DNA of 64,000 bases from Clostridium homopropionicum DSM 5847 (GCF_001263795.1 NZ_LHUR01000012.1:248001-312000); one strand, 5' to 3'; shown: positions 8,186 to 18,844, numbered from the stretch's first letter. Made by a program: numbers and translations. The notes: generated by a model from the letters alone, not told the origin.

Positions 8186-11100
8186 TTATTTGTTTAGACT
8201 TTTGCTCTGAGATTCAATGGTGCTTTTTTTACTTTCTAGTACTACTATAACCTCATGCTCTCCTTCTGAAGTCATAGGAATTACACCTGTTTCAAGAATT
8301 TCTCCATTCATTGTGACAGAGGCATTTTCTCCTTTATAGACTTTGATGTTGTAATTACTATTTTTATTTTTATACTGAAGCTCAAAACCACTCCACTCTT
8401 CTGGTAAAGCAGGTTCAACTACAAAGCCTTCTTTACCTTTAAATTTTAAGCCTAGTATTCCTTCCACTGCAACCCTATACATCCATCCAGCAGCTCCAGT
8501 GTACCAAGTCCATCCTCCTCTTCCAATATGGGGTTCTCTTCCATATACATCTGCAGCCATGACATAAGGCTCTACTTTATATCTTTCACAATTATAGTAG
8601 GATTTAGAGTGATTTATAGGGTTAAGCATACTATAAACCTTATGTGCTTTATCTCCATTTCCCATTAAAGCCATTGCCAGCACTACCCAAGTGGAAGCAT
8701 GAGTATATTGCCCACCATTTTCTCTTACCCCAGGAACATACCCTTTTATATAACCTGGTTCCAGCTTACTATCTGCAAAAGCTGGAGTCAAAAGAAGTAC
8801 CATTCCAGTTTCTTCTTTTATTAAATGTCTTTCTAAAGCATTCATTGCTTCTTCAACTTTTTCTTTTTCTCCTGCTTTTGATATAACAGCCCAAGATTGA
8901 GATAATGAATCTATTTGACATTCATCATTTTCAATAGAGCCTAACGGAGTTCCGTCATCAAAATATGCTCTTCTATACCAGCCACCATCCCAAGCATTTT
9001 TATTAAGATTTTCTTTGATAAAATCCTTCATTTCTATATATCTTTGCAGCCTATACTGATCATTTCTAATCTTACATATATCTTTAAAGTCATCTAATAT
9101 ACTATATAAAAACCATCCCAACCATACACTTTCTCCTCTTCCCTTATTGCCTACTTCACTCATACCATCATTCCAGTCACCGGAACCCATTAATGGAATG
9201 TTATGAGGACCAAATTTCAAGCTTTTTTCTATGGCTTTAATACAATGTTCATATATAGTACCAACTTTCTGTGATTTCTTAGAAATTGTATATCTTTCAT
9301 CCTCACCTTCTTTTAAAGGTTCATCCTCTAGATATTCAGCTTTTTCATCTAAGATACTGTAATCTCCTGTTCTTTTTATATAATCAGCCGTTACATAAGG
9401 AAGCCATAATAAATCATCTGAAAATCTTGTTCTTATGCCGCTATCTACAACTGGATGCCACCAATGCTGGACATCTCCTTCTATAAATTGCCTAGTAGCA
9501 CTATAAAGTATATGTTCCCTAGCCATTTCTGGATTCACATACCCAGCGGCCATTACATCCTGAAGCTGATCCCTAAATCCGAAGGCTCCACCTGACTGAT
9601 AAAATGCACTTCTGGCCCATATTCTACATACAATAGTTTGATATAGCAGCCATCCATTAAGCATTATATTCATTGCTTTATCAGGTGTATTTACCTTAAT
9701 ACAGTTAGTTATCTTTTTCCAATAATCTTTTACCTTTTCAAACTCTCTTTTAACCGTATCAAAATTCATATATTTTTCTATTAGTATTTCTATATTATTT
9801 AGGCTTTCATCCTGACCAAACACTATTACTAGATTTTTTTCTTCACCTTTTTTCAAGATTATCTTAGAATTTTCTGCAAAACATGGATCTACTCCTGCAC
9901 CAACTTCATTAGAAAATTCCACCTTTTTTAGAGCTTCAGGTTCTTCAAGAGTTCCTCCTCTTCCTATAAACTCAGTTCTACTTCCTGTAAAGCTTTCACC
10001 TTCACCACCTATAATCTTAAGGTAAGCATACAAGCTTCCAAAATGCTCACTATATGGATTCTGTGCATATATATAATTTTTCTCTTTGTTTAAGTATGTT
10101 GCAATATGTGTGGCATTGTGCTCCTTAACAACCCCTAATACAAGTTGTGTAAAGTATGTTAAGGACAACTTTCTATCGGTACTTGAATTATTTTTTAATT
10201 TAATCTTGCAAATCTTTACTTTATCCTCTAGAGGAACAAACATGTTGGCCTCTCCTATTATTCCCTTTGCTTCATGTTTAAAATTGGAATAACCAAATCC
10301 ATGCTCAATAATATATTCCCCTTTATCTCGAATAGTACTTGGTAATATACTCCAAACATCACCATTTTCTTCATCTCTTATATATAATGCTTCTCCTGGC
10401 AGATCTCTCACCCAATCATTTGACCAAGATGTAAGTTTATTCTCTCTGCTGTTTTTGCACCAAGTGTAAGATGCTCCTCTTTCTGAAACAATAAAGCCCA
10501 TATCCTTATTAGCTACCACGTTTATCCATGGTGCAGGAGTATTTCTACCTTCTCTCAAGATGATAACATATTGATTATTTTCTAAATCAAAGCCGCCATA
10601 CTCATTAAAATATTCCAATTTGTTGATATTAAATCTGTATGGCTCATAGGTATAAGATTTATTAGATACTATCAATTCTTTATTACTAAATTGTTTTTTC
10701 ACTTCATTAACCTGTTTAATCAGTGAACCTTTGTTACCATATAGCACAATTCTGGATATTGCAATTAATAAGTCTTTATCTTCTTCCTCAACAGCAGCCC
10801 TGTTATATAAGAAAACACCTCCTGGCTTGTTTTGCTTATCTCTAGCATAACTAGTTGATATCAAATCTCTAATACTATCTTGAAGAGGCTGAATATAAGA
10901 AATGTTTTGCATATTTAAAATTACTAAATCCACTTTTAAGCCTTTAGTTCTCCAATATTCATGTGCATTAAGCATTTGCCTTACTAACTCCTTGTGCTTT
11001 TCATCATCCACTACTACAAGCACAATAGGCAAATCACCTGAAATACCATATTTCCATAGTGAAGACTGCCCTCTCTTTATTCTCTTTATATATTCTTCTC

Positions 11101-14100
11101 TCTCTTTATATAAGCTGCTTAAATACAATATCTTAGAGGCCATAGTTTGATATAGATTTGCCTGAGGAGACTTTATACCTAGGTATTTCATTTGAATTAA
11201 GCTCTGTGTAAAAGCAATTTCAAACACTCTATCTATACTCTTCATTTCTTTATATTTACTTGCAAGTTCCACAGCTTCTGCTTTAGACTCTGCAATTCCA
11301 GTTGTATATGCTATTTTTACTGTTTCTCCAGGTTCAATTTTTATTCTCTTTCTAATGCTGATTATTGGATCAAGAACCGCCCCTTTACTATTACCTAAGG
11401 CAGAGCTTCCTTCCATAGCTATAGGATTAGTTAAATCTCTTCCTCTTCCAATAAAATTAACTCTACTTGTTTCATACTCAGTTACTCCAACTTCCTTACC
11501 TTCTAGCGCAAAACACTGGACAATGTAAGGGGTTTTCTGCCCCTTAGCTCTTGGTCTTCTATTGGCAATAATACATTCAAGGTCCTTAACATACTCAGTT
11601 CTAATAAAAAGATTACTAAAAGCTGGATGAACTATATCAGAACTAAAGGTTGTAAGAGTAACCTCACAATAAGAGGTTATTTCTATTATTTTTACCTCTT
11701 TTCCATTATTGCTTAGAGAAATCCTTCTTATTTCAGCGTCATCTTCACTAGATAATGTAACTTCAGAATGAGTTGTTATTTCTCCATCTTTTCTTTTAAA
11801 TTCAGCTTTATCCGGTGAAAATATAACCTCATAGCTGTCTCCATGTTTCTTACAGGGTTCATAGGTACTGCTCCAGTATTCACTTGTTTTTATATCCTTT
11901 ATATAGAAAAACATACCGCTGCTATCAGAAGTAACATCTTCCTTCCATCTGTAGGCTGACATTTCACCCTTTTTACCATATCCACTTCCACTATTATTAA
12001 TCATCCAAGAATAGCTTCCGTTAGATAACAATTGGACCTCAGGAATGCTTGTTTTTGCTGTGTCAAATCTTCTAAGAATTATATTCTGTTTTTCTTCCTT
12101 TATTTCAGTTTCATCAAACCTTTGATCTCTTTCATATACTACTACTTTTGGAACCTTTTCTTGAAGTAAAAGCTCTGTAGCCTTTACTTCTGATATTCTA
12201 TGAAATCTTTCTCTTAGAATATTCTTATTTAAAACATTATCTATAGACATTAAACTCATACCTTCATGATGTACCATAAAGCACTTTACAATTGAACTAA
12301 GCTTTTCCTTTTGCATCCTTTCCTTAGTATAATCTATCGCTTCATATAGTCCATATTTTCCTTCCAAGCCTTCACCAATAAGTCTTTCTATATTCTTTAA
12401 CCCACCTGTTAAATCTACTTGAAGAGCCAATATTGTAGAATATGGTGAAACCACAAGTTCATTTTTCAGCCCTCTTTTTAGCCCTATACCTGGTATACCA
12501 AAAGCCTTATACTGATAATTTAAACTTACATCAAAAGCCCTATAAGCAGATTCAGAAATACCCCAAGGTACTTTTCTGATTTTTCCATATCTTTTTTGAC
12601 CTTCTACAACTGATTTGTAGGTTTCTGATAATAATGTATTAGGATAAGGCTTCATAATTAAAAGCGGCATCAAGTATTCAAACATAGTTCCAGTCCAAGA
12701 AACCAGACCCTTGTTTCTCCATATATTAGCCATAGATCTTCCAAGTTTAAACCAATGCTTAGCATCTATATCTCCCTTTGCAATTGCAACAAAACTTGCT
12801 TGCCTTGCCTCTGATGCTAATAAATCATAATAGCTTTTACCTAAAGTATCCCTTTCCACATCATATCCTATTGAGAAAAGTCCTCTCTTCTTATCAAATA
12901 ACATCTTAAAATCTGTATTACAAACCATATTATTTGATTTTTCTTTTAAAGCATCAATTTTATTTATAAGCTTTGTTATTTCATATACTGTTTGCTTTAA
13001 TGAATTAACTAGCTCTTTCGTAAGTGAGGCTTCATTTAACAAAAGTTGTTCTATTTCATCTTTAGATTTTTTTACTGATACCTTCCTAGCAAGATTATCA
13101 AGTTTATTTCTAACTGCTTCCGGAGCATTCTCTGATAATACAGTATCAATCCAAGGACAAATTAATCTCAATTCATATAATGCTTTTTCAACTGAAATTT
13201 TTAACTTCTCATTCCAGTAGAGTTCTTCTGAACTTTTATTATTTATTTCGCTAATTTTATTTAATAGTTCCTCATAGAATGTTTTGCTATCAAATATGTC
13301 AAATTTTTTAGTATTTATTTTTTTTATTTGTTCACTATAAAAATTATGGATTTTAAGCTTTTGATTTATTTCTTCTTCTGCAAGGCATATAGTGTCTAAA
13401 ATTCCACTCTTAAAATTTTTATTTATTAGAGGATTATTTAAATATTCCTCTAATGTCTCTACCAATAACCATAAATACCCCGCTAAATTTCCACTATCTA
13501 CTGTAGAAACATATTTAGGATTTAGCGGTTCTTTGGTTACAGTATTGTACCAATTATATAAATGCCCTTTATATCCCTTTAAATCGTCAACACTTGTTAG
13601 TATTCTCTCAATTCTATCTACATTTTGGAATATTCCAATATAGCCTAGATCATAAGCCACTAGATTCGAAGTAATTCCCATTGCTATATTAGTAGGGGAT
13701 GTTCTGTGGGCAACTCCATTATTTGGGTCCTCCTGATAGTTATCCGGAGCAAGCCAGTTATTTTTTTCGTTAACGAAGTCCTCAAAATATGCCCAAGTTT
13801 TTCTTGCAATTCTTCTTATCAAAGCTTTCTGTTCTCTACTTAAGCTATTGCCCTTTTCTTTTTCTTCCATGCTTATATAACAAGCTATCCATGGGCATAA
13901 AAACCAAACAACAGAAGATGGTAACATTATAATTCCTGCATCTATTGATTTCATAAATGCTAAAAATAATAATATTATTGAAATAAAACTGCCTTTCCAC
14001 ATAAAAGCTATATAATCCTTTAGTTCTGTTCCAGATCTTGCCTCCACATCTGCTGCTGTTTGCCATTCTAAAAGATTCTTTTTACTGATATAAACCCTAT

Positions 14101-16837
14101 ATATTGTTCTAACAATAGCATCTACCATTGTATAAGCTACAAATGGCAAAAAACAGAATATCAAAAAAACCTGTTCCATTGCAGTTTTATTATTATTTAT
14201 TTTACCAGACATGCTTATTCCTCTAATTGGAGATGCTACAGATTCCGTAACATCAAAAATTAAAGGACTAATTAAAGCAAGAATAGCTGCTACAATCCAT
14301 TTATCATTCCCATCTGGAAGCACTTGAAATGATAATGCAATTAAAATGATTATAGCTGGTGCCAAAAGACTTCTTCTTAGGTTATCAATCATTTTCCATT
14401 TAGAAAGTGTATTAATAGATTTTTTCTTTTTGAGCCAAGGTAAAAGCTGCCAATCGCCTCTAACCCATCTATGGAGTCTTTTAATACTTGCCATATAATA
14501 AGCTGGATACCCGTCTATAAATTCAATATCAGTAACTAATGCTGTTCTAACATATGAACCTTCTAGTAAATCATGGCTTAAAATTGAATTTTCAGGTACC
14601 TCATCTTTTAACATATAGTTGAAAGTATCAACATGATATATTCCTTTACCAGTAAAAATTCCCTCTCCAAATGTATCCTGATAAACATCTGAAATAGCAG
14701 TTGTATAAGTATCAATTCCTGTTTCACCGGAAAATACCATTGAAAAAATTGTTTTATTTGCACTTAAAGTACTGATACTAATCCTTGGCTGCATTAATCC
14801 ATAACCTCTAACTACCATCTTTTTATCTTCATCTATGTGAGGTTTATTTAAAATATGCGCCATGGCACCAATAAGCTTTCTTGCACTATCTCTTGGCAAT
14901 TGAGTATCACAATCTAATGTTATTACATATTTAACATTGTAAAAATTAGATATATATCCACTAATAACATCATAACTCGTATTAGGATTACCTCTAATAA
15001 GAGAGTTGAATTCTGCAAGCTTACCTCTCTTTCTCTCCCATCCTATCCACTTTTTTTCTCTTTCGTTGTATTGCCTGTATCTACCGAAAAAGTAAAATAT
15101 ATCTTCTCTATTTTTGCAATACTTATTATTTAGCTTTCTAATATCCTCTAAAGCATTTTCCACAATATACTTATCTTCATCATTTTCTTTTTCATTACTA
15201 TCTTTAAAATCACTTAGTAAAGCAAAATATAAATCTCTATCAGCATTTGCTAGATAGTAAACCTCCATATTGTTAATGAGTTCATGAACTTTATCTACAT
15301 TATTAACAATAGTTGGAATCACAACAACAGTTTTGTTTTCTTCTCCTATTCCTTCTTTAAACTCAATCTTAGGAATAAAAGCTTCATCGTTTAAATGATT
15401 AATGCTCCAATTTAATAAGGAAATAGCAACTTCGCTGCATGGTATAAGTAATACTAAGGCTGCAACTAAGTACCTCCATAAAATTCTTTCGGAATCATTA
15501 ACATAACTTAGTATAAGAAACATTCCTATAAGTGCAAAAGTAAATATTACTATAGCTCCTATATAGTATTTCACAGCATCCTTTTTTATTTTATTGGATA
15601 CACTTCTTATACCTTTATCCTTAAATGCAGATTTACTTTTTAAGCATTCTATACCATCATCTAAAATGTAATATCCTACATGTCTCTCATATTCGTTGTG
15701 TTCGTTTATTTCTGCTTCTTCAGCACACTGTACAGCTTTTTTTGCTATAAAGGACTCAGGCTTATTCATTGCTTTTGCAAGCTTTTCTAGCCTATGTCTA
15801 TAATAATCTCTTGATTCAAAATCCATTTCAGAGTATATATTTGCTGGATCTTTTCTCAAAACGTTCTCTACATAGCTTAGTCTCTCAAAACTTTCTCTCC
15901 AGTTTAAAGCCTCAACCTCTCTAATTGAGCTTATAGAGTTTCCAAGAGAGCACTGATATCCAGCTTGTAATTGGTGCTCTAGTGTTATCATCTTTTCAGA
16001 GTTAGTTTCTTTTATCTCTAATTTTTCATCAATCCATCTATATATTTCTTTGCAATCCAAACCATTCTCTCTTATTATTTTTAAAAATCTCTCTGTAAAA
16101 GGTGCAGTAAAATCTGTATTTTTTCCAGAAATATCAGCAATCAATTGACTCATTGTATTTGTTTCTAACGCTTTAATAAATTTATCTGATATTTCATCAG
16201 CTTTTAATTTTTCATTTAAATTGAATACAATTTTTTCTGATATCTTACTTATGTTTTGAATTAATGCAATTCTAAGCATTATTGGAAGCGCCCACAGCTC
16301 TCCACTTGTTAAAACAGAACTTGTTTGATAAGCATAAATGAATCTTTCTATAGTTTCTTCGTCTATTTTACCATCAGTATGGGACACTAATTCTATAGCT
16401 ATATGATATATCCTTGGGTATCCTTTTAAAATTCCTTTATCTATTACAGGAAGATTTCTATAATATGCTTTTGGCATATTATATTTTATATGCTTATATT
16501 CTTTTTCAATAAGGTATAAATTATCTAATAACCATTCTGAAGCAGATGCTACTTCTCTTTTATTTCTAACTGCTTTATCTATTTCCTCGTAACTCTCTAA
16601 TATTTTCCTATAGCTTAAGTCCAAGCTATTCATTATCCTTCTTCTTGAATTTAAATTTCTAGTAAAAGAGTGGTTTCTTGATATTTCTATAGCATGTTTT
16701 TCCAAATCCTCTTTGTTTACACCAATAACTGTCATGTCCTCTAATATGTTTTTATTATCTTTATCCTTTCTATTTATTAAAATAAAATAAATAGCTATAA
16801 GTAATGCTATAGATACAATTGCTATAATATATGTCAT
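8186..16837 (-). CDS. Giant cyclic beta-1,2-glucan synthase-like protein (GT84 + GH94-type)
   Basis: 2883 aa, close to the ~2800-2870 aa of proteobacterial NdvB/ChvB/Cgs. An N-terminal membrane anchor is at ~2-21. Membrane segments lie at ~425-470 and ~800-1000 around a GT84 catalytic block: YVITLDCDTQLPRDSA (~645), GEGIFTGKGIYHVD (~735), SHDLLEG (~765), RLHRWVRGDWQLLPW (~795). A middle glycoamylase-like region follows (GISESAYRAFD, MVHHEGMSLMS ~1520-1530). The C-terminal ~1000 residues are GH94/phosphorylase-like (FGFRDQLQDVMA ~2425, GSGDWNDGMSEVG ~2555, GGWTWYTGAAGWMYR ~2770). Known members polymerise UDP-glucose into linked glucan, trim it with the phosphorylase domain and cyclise it. The product here is inferred. 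RBS GAAGGAGTGACGTAA precedes the ATG. Monocistronic. Confidence 0.88.
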   Translation of the reverse strand: MTYIIAIVSIALLIAIYFILINRKDKDNKNILEDMTVIGVNKEDLEKHAIEISRNHSFTRNLNSRRRIMNSLDLSYRKILESYEEIDKAVRNKREVASASEWLLDNLYLIEKEYKHIKYNMPKAYYRNLPVIDKGILKGYPRIYHIAIELVSHTDGKIDEETIERFIYAYQTSSVLTSGELWALPIMLRIALIQNISKISEKIVFNLNEKLKADEISDKFIKALETNTMSQLIADISGKNTDFTAPFTERFLKIIRENGLDCKEIYRWIDEKLEIKETNSEKMITLEHQLQAGYQCSLGNSISSIREVEALNWRESFERLSYVENVLRKDPANIYSEMDFESRDYYRHRLEKLAKAMNKPESFIAKKAVQCAEEAEINEHNEYERHVGYYILDDGIECLKSKSAFKDKGIRSVSNKIKKDAVKYYIGAIVIFTFALIGMFLILSYVNDSERILWRYLVAALVLLIPCSEVAISLLNWSINHLNDEAFIPKIEFKEGIGEENKTVVVIPTIVNNVDKVHELINNMEVYYLANADRDLYFALLSDFKDSNEKENDEDKYIVENALEDIRKLNNKYCKNREDIFYFFGRYRQYNEREKKWIGWERKRGKLAEFNSLIRGNPNTSYDVISGYISNFYNVKYVITLDCDTQLPRDSARKLIGAMAHILNKPHIDEDKKMVVRGYGLMQPRISISTLSANKTIFSMVFSGETGIDTYTTAISDVYQDTFGEGIFTGKGIYHVDTFNYMLKDEVPENSILSHDLLEGSYVRTALVTDIEFIDGYPAYYMASIKRLHRWVRGDWQLLPWLKKKKSINTLSKWKMIDNLRRSLLAPAIIILIALSFQVLPDGNDKWIVAAILALISPLIFDVTESVASPIRGISMSGKINNNKTAMEQVFLIFCFLPFVAYTMVDAIVRTIYRVYISKKNLLEWQTAADVEARSGTELKDYIAFMWKGSFISIILLFLAFMKSIDAGIIMLPSSVVWFLCPWIACYISMEEKEKGNSLSREQKALIRRIARKTWAYFEDFVNEKNNWLAPDNYQEDPNNGVAHRTSPTNIAMGITSNLVAYDLGYIGIFQNVDRIERILTSVDDLKGYKGHLYNWYNTVTKEPLNPKYVSTVDSGNLAGYLWLLVETLEEYLNNPLINKNFKSGILDTICLAEEEINQKLKIHNFYSEQIKKINTKKFDIFDSKTFYEELLNKISEINNKSSEELYWNEKLKISVEKALYELRLICPWIDTVLSENAPEAVRNKLDNLARKVSVKKSKDEIEQLLLNEASLTKELVNSLKQTVYEITKLINKIDALKEKSNNMVCNTDFKMLFDKKRGLFSIGYDVERDTLGKSYYDLLASEARQASFVAIAKGDIDAKHWFKLGRSMANIWRNKGLVSWTGTMFEYLMPLLIMKPYPNTLLSETYKSVVEGQKRYGKIRKVPWGISESAYRAFDVSLNYQYKAFGIPGIGLKRGLKNELVVSPYSTILALQVDLTGGLKNIERLIGEGLEGKYGLYEAIDYTKERMQKEKLSSIVKCFMVHHEGMSLMSIDNVLNKNILRERFHRISEVKATELLLQEKVPKVVVYERDQRFDETEIKEEKQNIILRRFDTAKTSIPEVQLLSNGSYSWMINNSGSGYGKKGEMSAYRWKEDVTSDSSGMFFYIKDIKTSEYWSSTYEPCKKHGDSYEVIFSPDKAEFKRKDGEITTHSEVTLSSEDDAEIRRISLSNNGKEVKIIEITSYCEVTLTTFSSDIVHPAFSNLFIRTEYVKDLECIIANRRPRAKGQKTPYIVQCFALEGKEVGVTEYETSRVNFIGRGRDLTNPIAMEGSSALGNSKGAVLDPIISIRKRIKIEPGETVKIAYTTGIAESKAEAVELASKYKEMKSIDRVFEIAFTQSLIQMKYLGIKSPQANLYQTMASKILYLSSLYKEREEYIKRIKRGQSSLWKYGISGDLPIVLVVVDDEKHKELVRQMLNAHEYWRTKGLKVDLVILNMQNISYIQPLQDSIRDLISTSYARDKQNKPGGVFLYNRAAVEEEDKDLLIAISRIVLYGNKGSLIKQVNEVKKQFSNKELIVSNKSYTYEPYRFNINKLEYFNEYGGFDLENNQYVIILREGRNTPAPWINVVANKDMGFIVSERGASYTWCKNSRENKLTSWSNDWVRDLPGEALYIRDEENGDVWSILPSTIRDKGEYIIEHGFGYSNFKHEAKGIIGEANMFVPLEDKVKICKIKLKNNSSTDRKLSLTYFTQLVLGVVKEHNATHIATYLNKEKNYIYAQNPYSEHFGSLYAYLKIIGGEGESFTGSRTEFIGRGGTLEEPEALKKVEFSNEVGAGVDPCFAENSKIILKKGEEKNLVIVFGQDESLNNIEILIEKYMNFDTVKREFEKVKDYWKKITNCIKVNTPDKAMNIMLNGWLLYQTIVCRIWARSAFYQSGGAFGFRDQLQDVMAAGYVNPEMAREHILYSATRQFIEGDVQHWWHPVVDSGIRTRFSDDLLWLPYVTADYIKRTGDYSILDEKAEYLEDEPLKEGEDERYTISKKSQKVGTIYEHCIKAIEKSLKFGPHNIPLMGSGDWNDGMSEVGNKGRGESVWLGWFLYSILDDFKDICKIRNDQYRLQRYIEMKDFIKENLNKNAWDGGWYRRAYFDDGTPLGSIENDECQIDSLSQSWAVISKAGEKEKVEEAMNALERHLIKEETGMVLLLTPAFADSKLEPGYIKGYVPGVRENGGQYTHASTWVVLAMALMGNGDKAHKVYSMLNPINHSKSYYNCERYKVEPYVMAADVYGREPHIGRGGWTWYTGAAGWMYRVAVEGILGLKFKGKEGFVVEPALPEEWSGFELQYKNKNSNYNIKVYKGENASVTMNGEILETGVIPMTSEGEHEVIVVLESKKSTIESQSKSLNK

Positions 16838-16920
16838 TTACGTCACTCCTTCAATACATTTAACTTCTTAATAATATAATTCCTAAATATTGTTCCCCTA
16901 AAAGGCTAAATTAAACAAAA

Positions 16921-16971
16921 AATAAATAAGGAACTCTTGATAGTATTTTTAACAAAAGTTCCTTATTTATT
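16921..16971 (-). terminator. Terminator downstream of lysA
   Basis: 15-bp stem (AATAAATAAGGAACT / AGTTCCTTATTTATT) with a 21-nt loop, 36 nt past the lysA stop codon and 84 nt before the glucan-synthase start. Confidence 0.75.
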
Positions 16972-17007
16972 GTATATATTAAATTTGAATGGCTAAGTTA
17001 TTGAGCT

Positions 17008-18312
17008 TTAATAAAGTCCAAGCTCGTTAGAAATTAAATCTTCAAAAGATTGTCTTTTACAAATTATTTTGCTTTTACCTGATGAAACTAGCACCACTGC
17101 TGCTCTTGGAATTTTATTATAGTTACTTGACATAGAATAACCATAGGCCCCTGTATCTAAAACTGCTAATATATCTCCACTCTTTGCTTGTGGTATTTCA
17201 ACGTCATTTAATAATATATCTCCAGATTCACAGCATTTTCCAGAAACAGTTACAGTTTCTTTATCTCCTACTGCATTTACATTGTTTGCTACTACACATT
17301 CATATTCAGCTCTATATAAAGCAGGTCTTATATTATCTGTCATTCCACCATCTACAGCAACGTACTTTCTCACTTCAGGTATTTGTTTAATAGATCCTAT
17401 TGTATACAAGGTAGTACCTGCATTTCCTACAATTGATCTTCCAGGCTCTATAGTTAAAGCTGGCAAAGTTAAGTTAAGTTCTTTTGCAACCTTTTCTGCT
17501 TCCTCTAAAATTGCTTCGCATACATCTTCAGTTTCCTTAGGCAAGTCACCTTCTTGATAATATATTCCAAAACCTCCGCCTAAGTCTAGTTCTTTAATTT
17601 CATAATTTAATTTATCTTTTACTTCCTTTATTAAAGAAAGCATTACCCTTACTTCTTCTCTATAAGGTTCAATTTCAAAAATCTGAGAACCGATATGACA
17701 ATGGAACCCAACCAGTTCGATATTCTCCATCATATTTGCTCTTTCTACTGCGCTTAAAGTTTGATTTTCAAGTAAAGTAAATCCAAATTTAGAATCTACT
17801 TGTGCTGTTTTTATATAATCATGGGTGTGAGCCTCTATTCCTGGGGAGATTCTTAGTAAAATTTTTTGAACCCTATTGTGTTTTTTAGCTATCTCATCTA
17901 TTTTCTCAATTTCATAAAAATTATCCGCAACAAATCTTCCAACCCCAAGTTTTATTCCCATTTCAATTTCTTCAAGAGTCTTATTATTTCCATGGAAATA
18001 TATCTTGTCCATAGGAAACTCACTCTTATAAGCTGTATAAAGTTCTCCCCCTGATACTACATCTAGACATAAATCTTCTTCATTTATTATTTGACACATA
18101 GCTATGGTCAAAAATGCCTTTCCAGCATAAGCTACCCTATTTATGCCCTGGTTAACCTTAAAGCTATTGTAATACCTTTTGCAATTACTTCTTATTAATT
18201 CTTCATCCATTACATACAATGGTGTTCCGAACTCTTTTGCTAATTCAATTGTGTTAATTCCTCCAATATTTAAGTTATTATCTATTACCTGCATTGTTCC
18301 AAATAGTTTCAT
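17008..18312 (-). CDS. lysA: Diaminopimelate decarboxylase
   Basis: 434 aa. PLP-dependent fold-type III enzyme converting meso-diaminopimelate to L-lysine plus CO2, the last lysine step. The PLP lysine is in VAYAGKAFLT (~62-71). GFHCHIGSQI (~203-212), LDLGGGFGIYY (~242-252), TIEPGRSIVGNAG (~286-298) and the C-terminal CESGDILLND / TGAYGYSMSSNYN blocks are classic LysA. The start ATG has only a weak ribosome binding site (GGGGC). Upstream on the same strand lie a lysine riboswitch and an intrinsic terminator, so lysine should shut the gene off by premature termination. Confidence 0.96.
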   Translation of the reverse strand: MKLFGTMQVIDNNLNIGGINTIELAKEFGTPLYVMDEELIRSNCKRYYNSFKVNQGINRVAYAGKAFLTIAMCQIINEEDLCLDVVSGGELYTAYKSEFPMDKIYFHGNNKTLEEIEMGIKLGVGRFVADNFYEIEKIDEIAKKHNRVQKILLRISPGIEAHTHDYIKTAQVDSKFGFTLLENQTLSAVERANMMENIELVGFHCHIGSQIFEIEPYREEVRVMLSLIKEVKDKLNYEIKELDLGGGFGIYYQEGDLPKETEDVCEAILEEAEKVAKELNLTLPALTIEPGRSIVGNAGTTLYTIGSIKQIPEVRKYVAVDGGMTDNIRPALYRAEYECVVANNVNAVGDKETVTVSGKCCESGDILLNDVEIPQAKSGDILAVLDTGAYGYSMSSNYNKIPRAAVVLVSSGKSKIICKRQSFEDLISNELGLY

Positions 18313-18364
18313 TAATAATAAGCCCCCAATTTATATATAAAAATGTTTTATTAAATTAAAAAAT

Positions 18365-18393
18365 ATTGCGGCAAGGGACACCCTCGCCGCAAT
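18365..18393 (-). terminator. Riboswitch expression-platform terminator
   Basis: GC-rich 13-bp stem on the minus strand (ATTGCGGCGAGGG / CCCTTGCCGCAAT, one mismatch) with a 3-nt loop, followed by a run of T. It lies between the lysine aptamer and the lysA start, exactly where an off-state terminator belongs. Confidence 0.9.
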
Positions 18394-18421
18394 ATAAAAA
18401 TCTAAACTATATTCCGAACTC

Positions 18422-18595
18422 AGTGTACCTTGTAGCTCTCCACGTTAAATACGCGACAACCTTGCACATATTCTATGCAAGGCCAGAAAATAAATTCGTC
18501 AATTTACTTTCTTCGGCCATAATTCCTTTCTTTATTCATCTCAGCCTACCGACTCCGAATAAATACTTTTAATTACAGCTCCTCTACCCTAGGCA
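18422..18595 (-). ncRNA. Lysine riboswitch (L-box) aptamer
   Basis: On the minus strand the leader shows the L-box landmarks in order: GGGTAGAGGAGCTG near the 5' end, GGAGTCGGTAGGCTGAGA, GGCCGAAGAAAGTAAA pairing across to TTTATTTTCTGGCC, then TTGCATAGAATATGTGCAAGG, GTTGTCGCG and finally GGAGAGCTACAAGGTAC. These match the B. subtilis lysC leader in order and spacing. The aptamer sits ~110 nt before lysA with a terminator in between. The long plus-strand reading frame over it is not a gene. Confidence 0.93.
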
Positions 18596-18670
18596 ACTAA
18601 TCTAATATTTACTTTTTTAAATTATTGATAGTTTAACACGTAATTTATAATTATGCAACCTTTTTTAAAA

Positions 18671-18693
18671 ATAAAAATGCGGAGCATTTTTAT
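18671..18693. repeat. Extra hairpin beside repeat copy 2
   Basis: ATAAAAATGC-gga-GCATTTTTAT, a relative of the right-hand hairpin of the interspersed repeat. It is followed by GTAGCTGATCGCTAATCTCTAGTCGCTAC, another pairing block ending directly at repeat copy 2. It looks like a second, different-centred element nested against the first. Confidence 0.6.
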
Positions 18694-18726
18694 TAGTAGC
18701 TGATCGCTAATCTCTAGTCGCTACAT

Positions 18727-18844
18727 AAGAATTTTACGACGTAAAATTCTTAGTAACCAGTAACCAATTCCCAGTAACCAGTTTTATTAATTCTACTGGC
18801 AACTGGCCACTGGTTACTTAAGAAAAATGCATCGCATTTTTCTT
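18727..18844. repeat. Interspersed double-palindrome repeat, copy 2
   Basis: 118-bp copy with the same 25-nt left palindrome, a centre with one extra AGTAACC unit, and the right hairpin AAGAAAAATGC-atc-GCATTTTTCTT. It lies in the divergent gap between lysA and the SASP gene. Compared with copy 1 the loop changes (gcc to atc) while the stem stays perfect. Confidence 0.85.

Noticed and set aside
13845-14066. 73-codon minus-strand frame inside the glucan-synthase-like gene
   Set aside because: It is out of frame within conserved membrane-segment coding sequence and has no ribosome binding site.
18366-18572. 68-codon plus-strand frame before the SASP gene
   Set aside because: It is the antisense of the lysine riboswitch.
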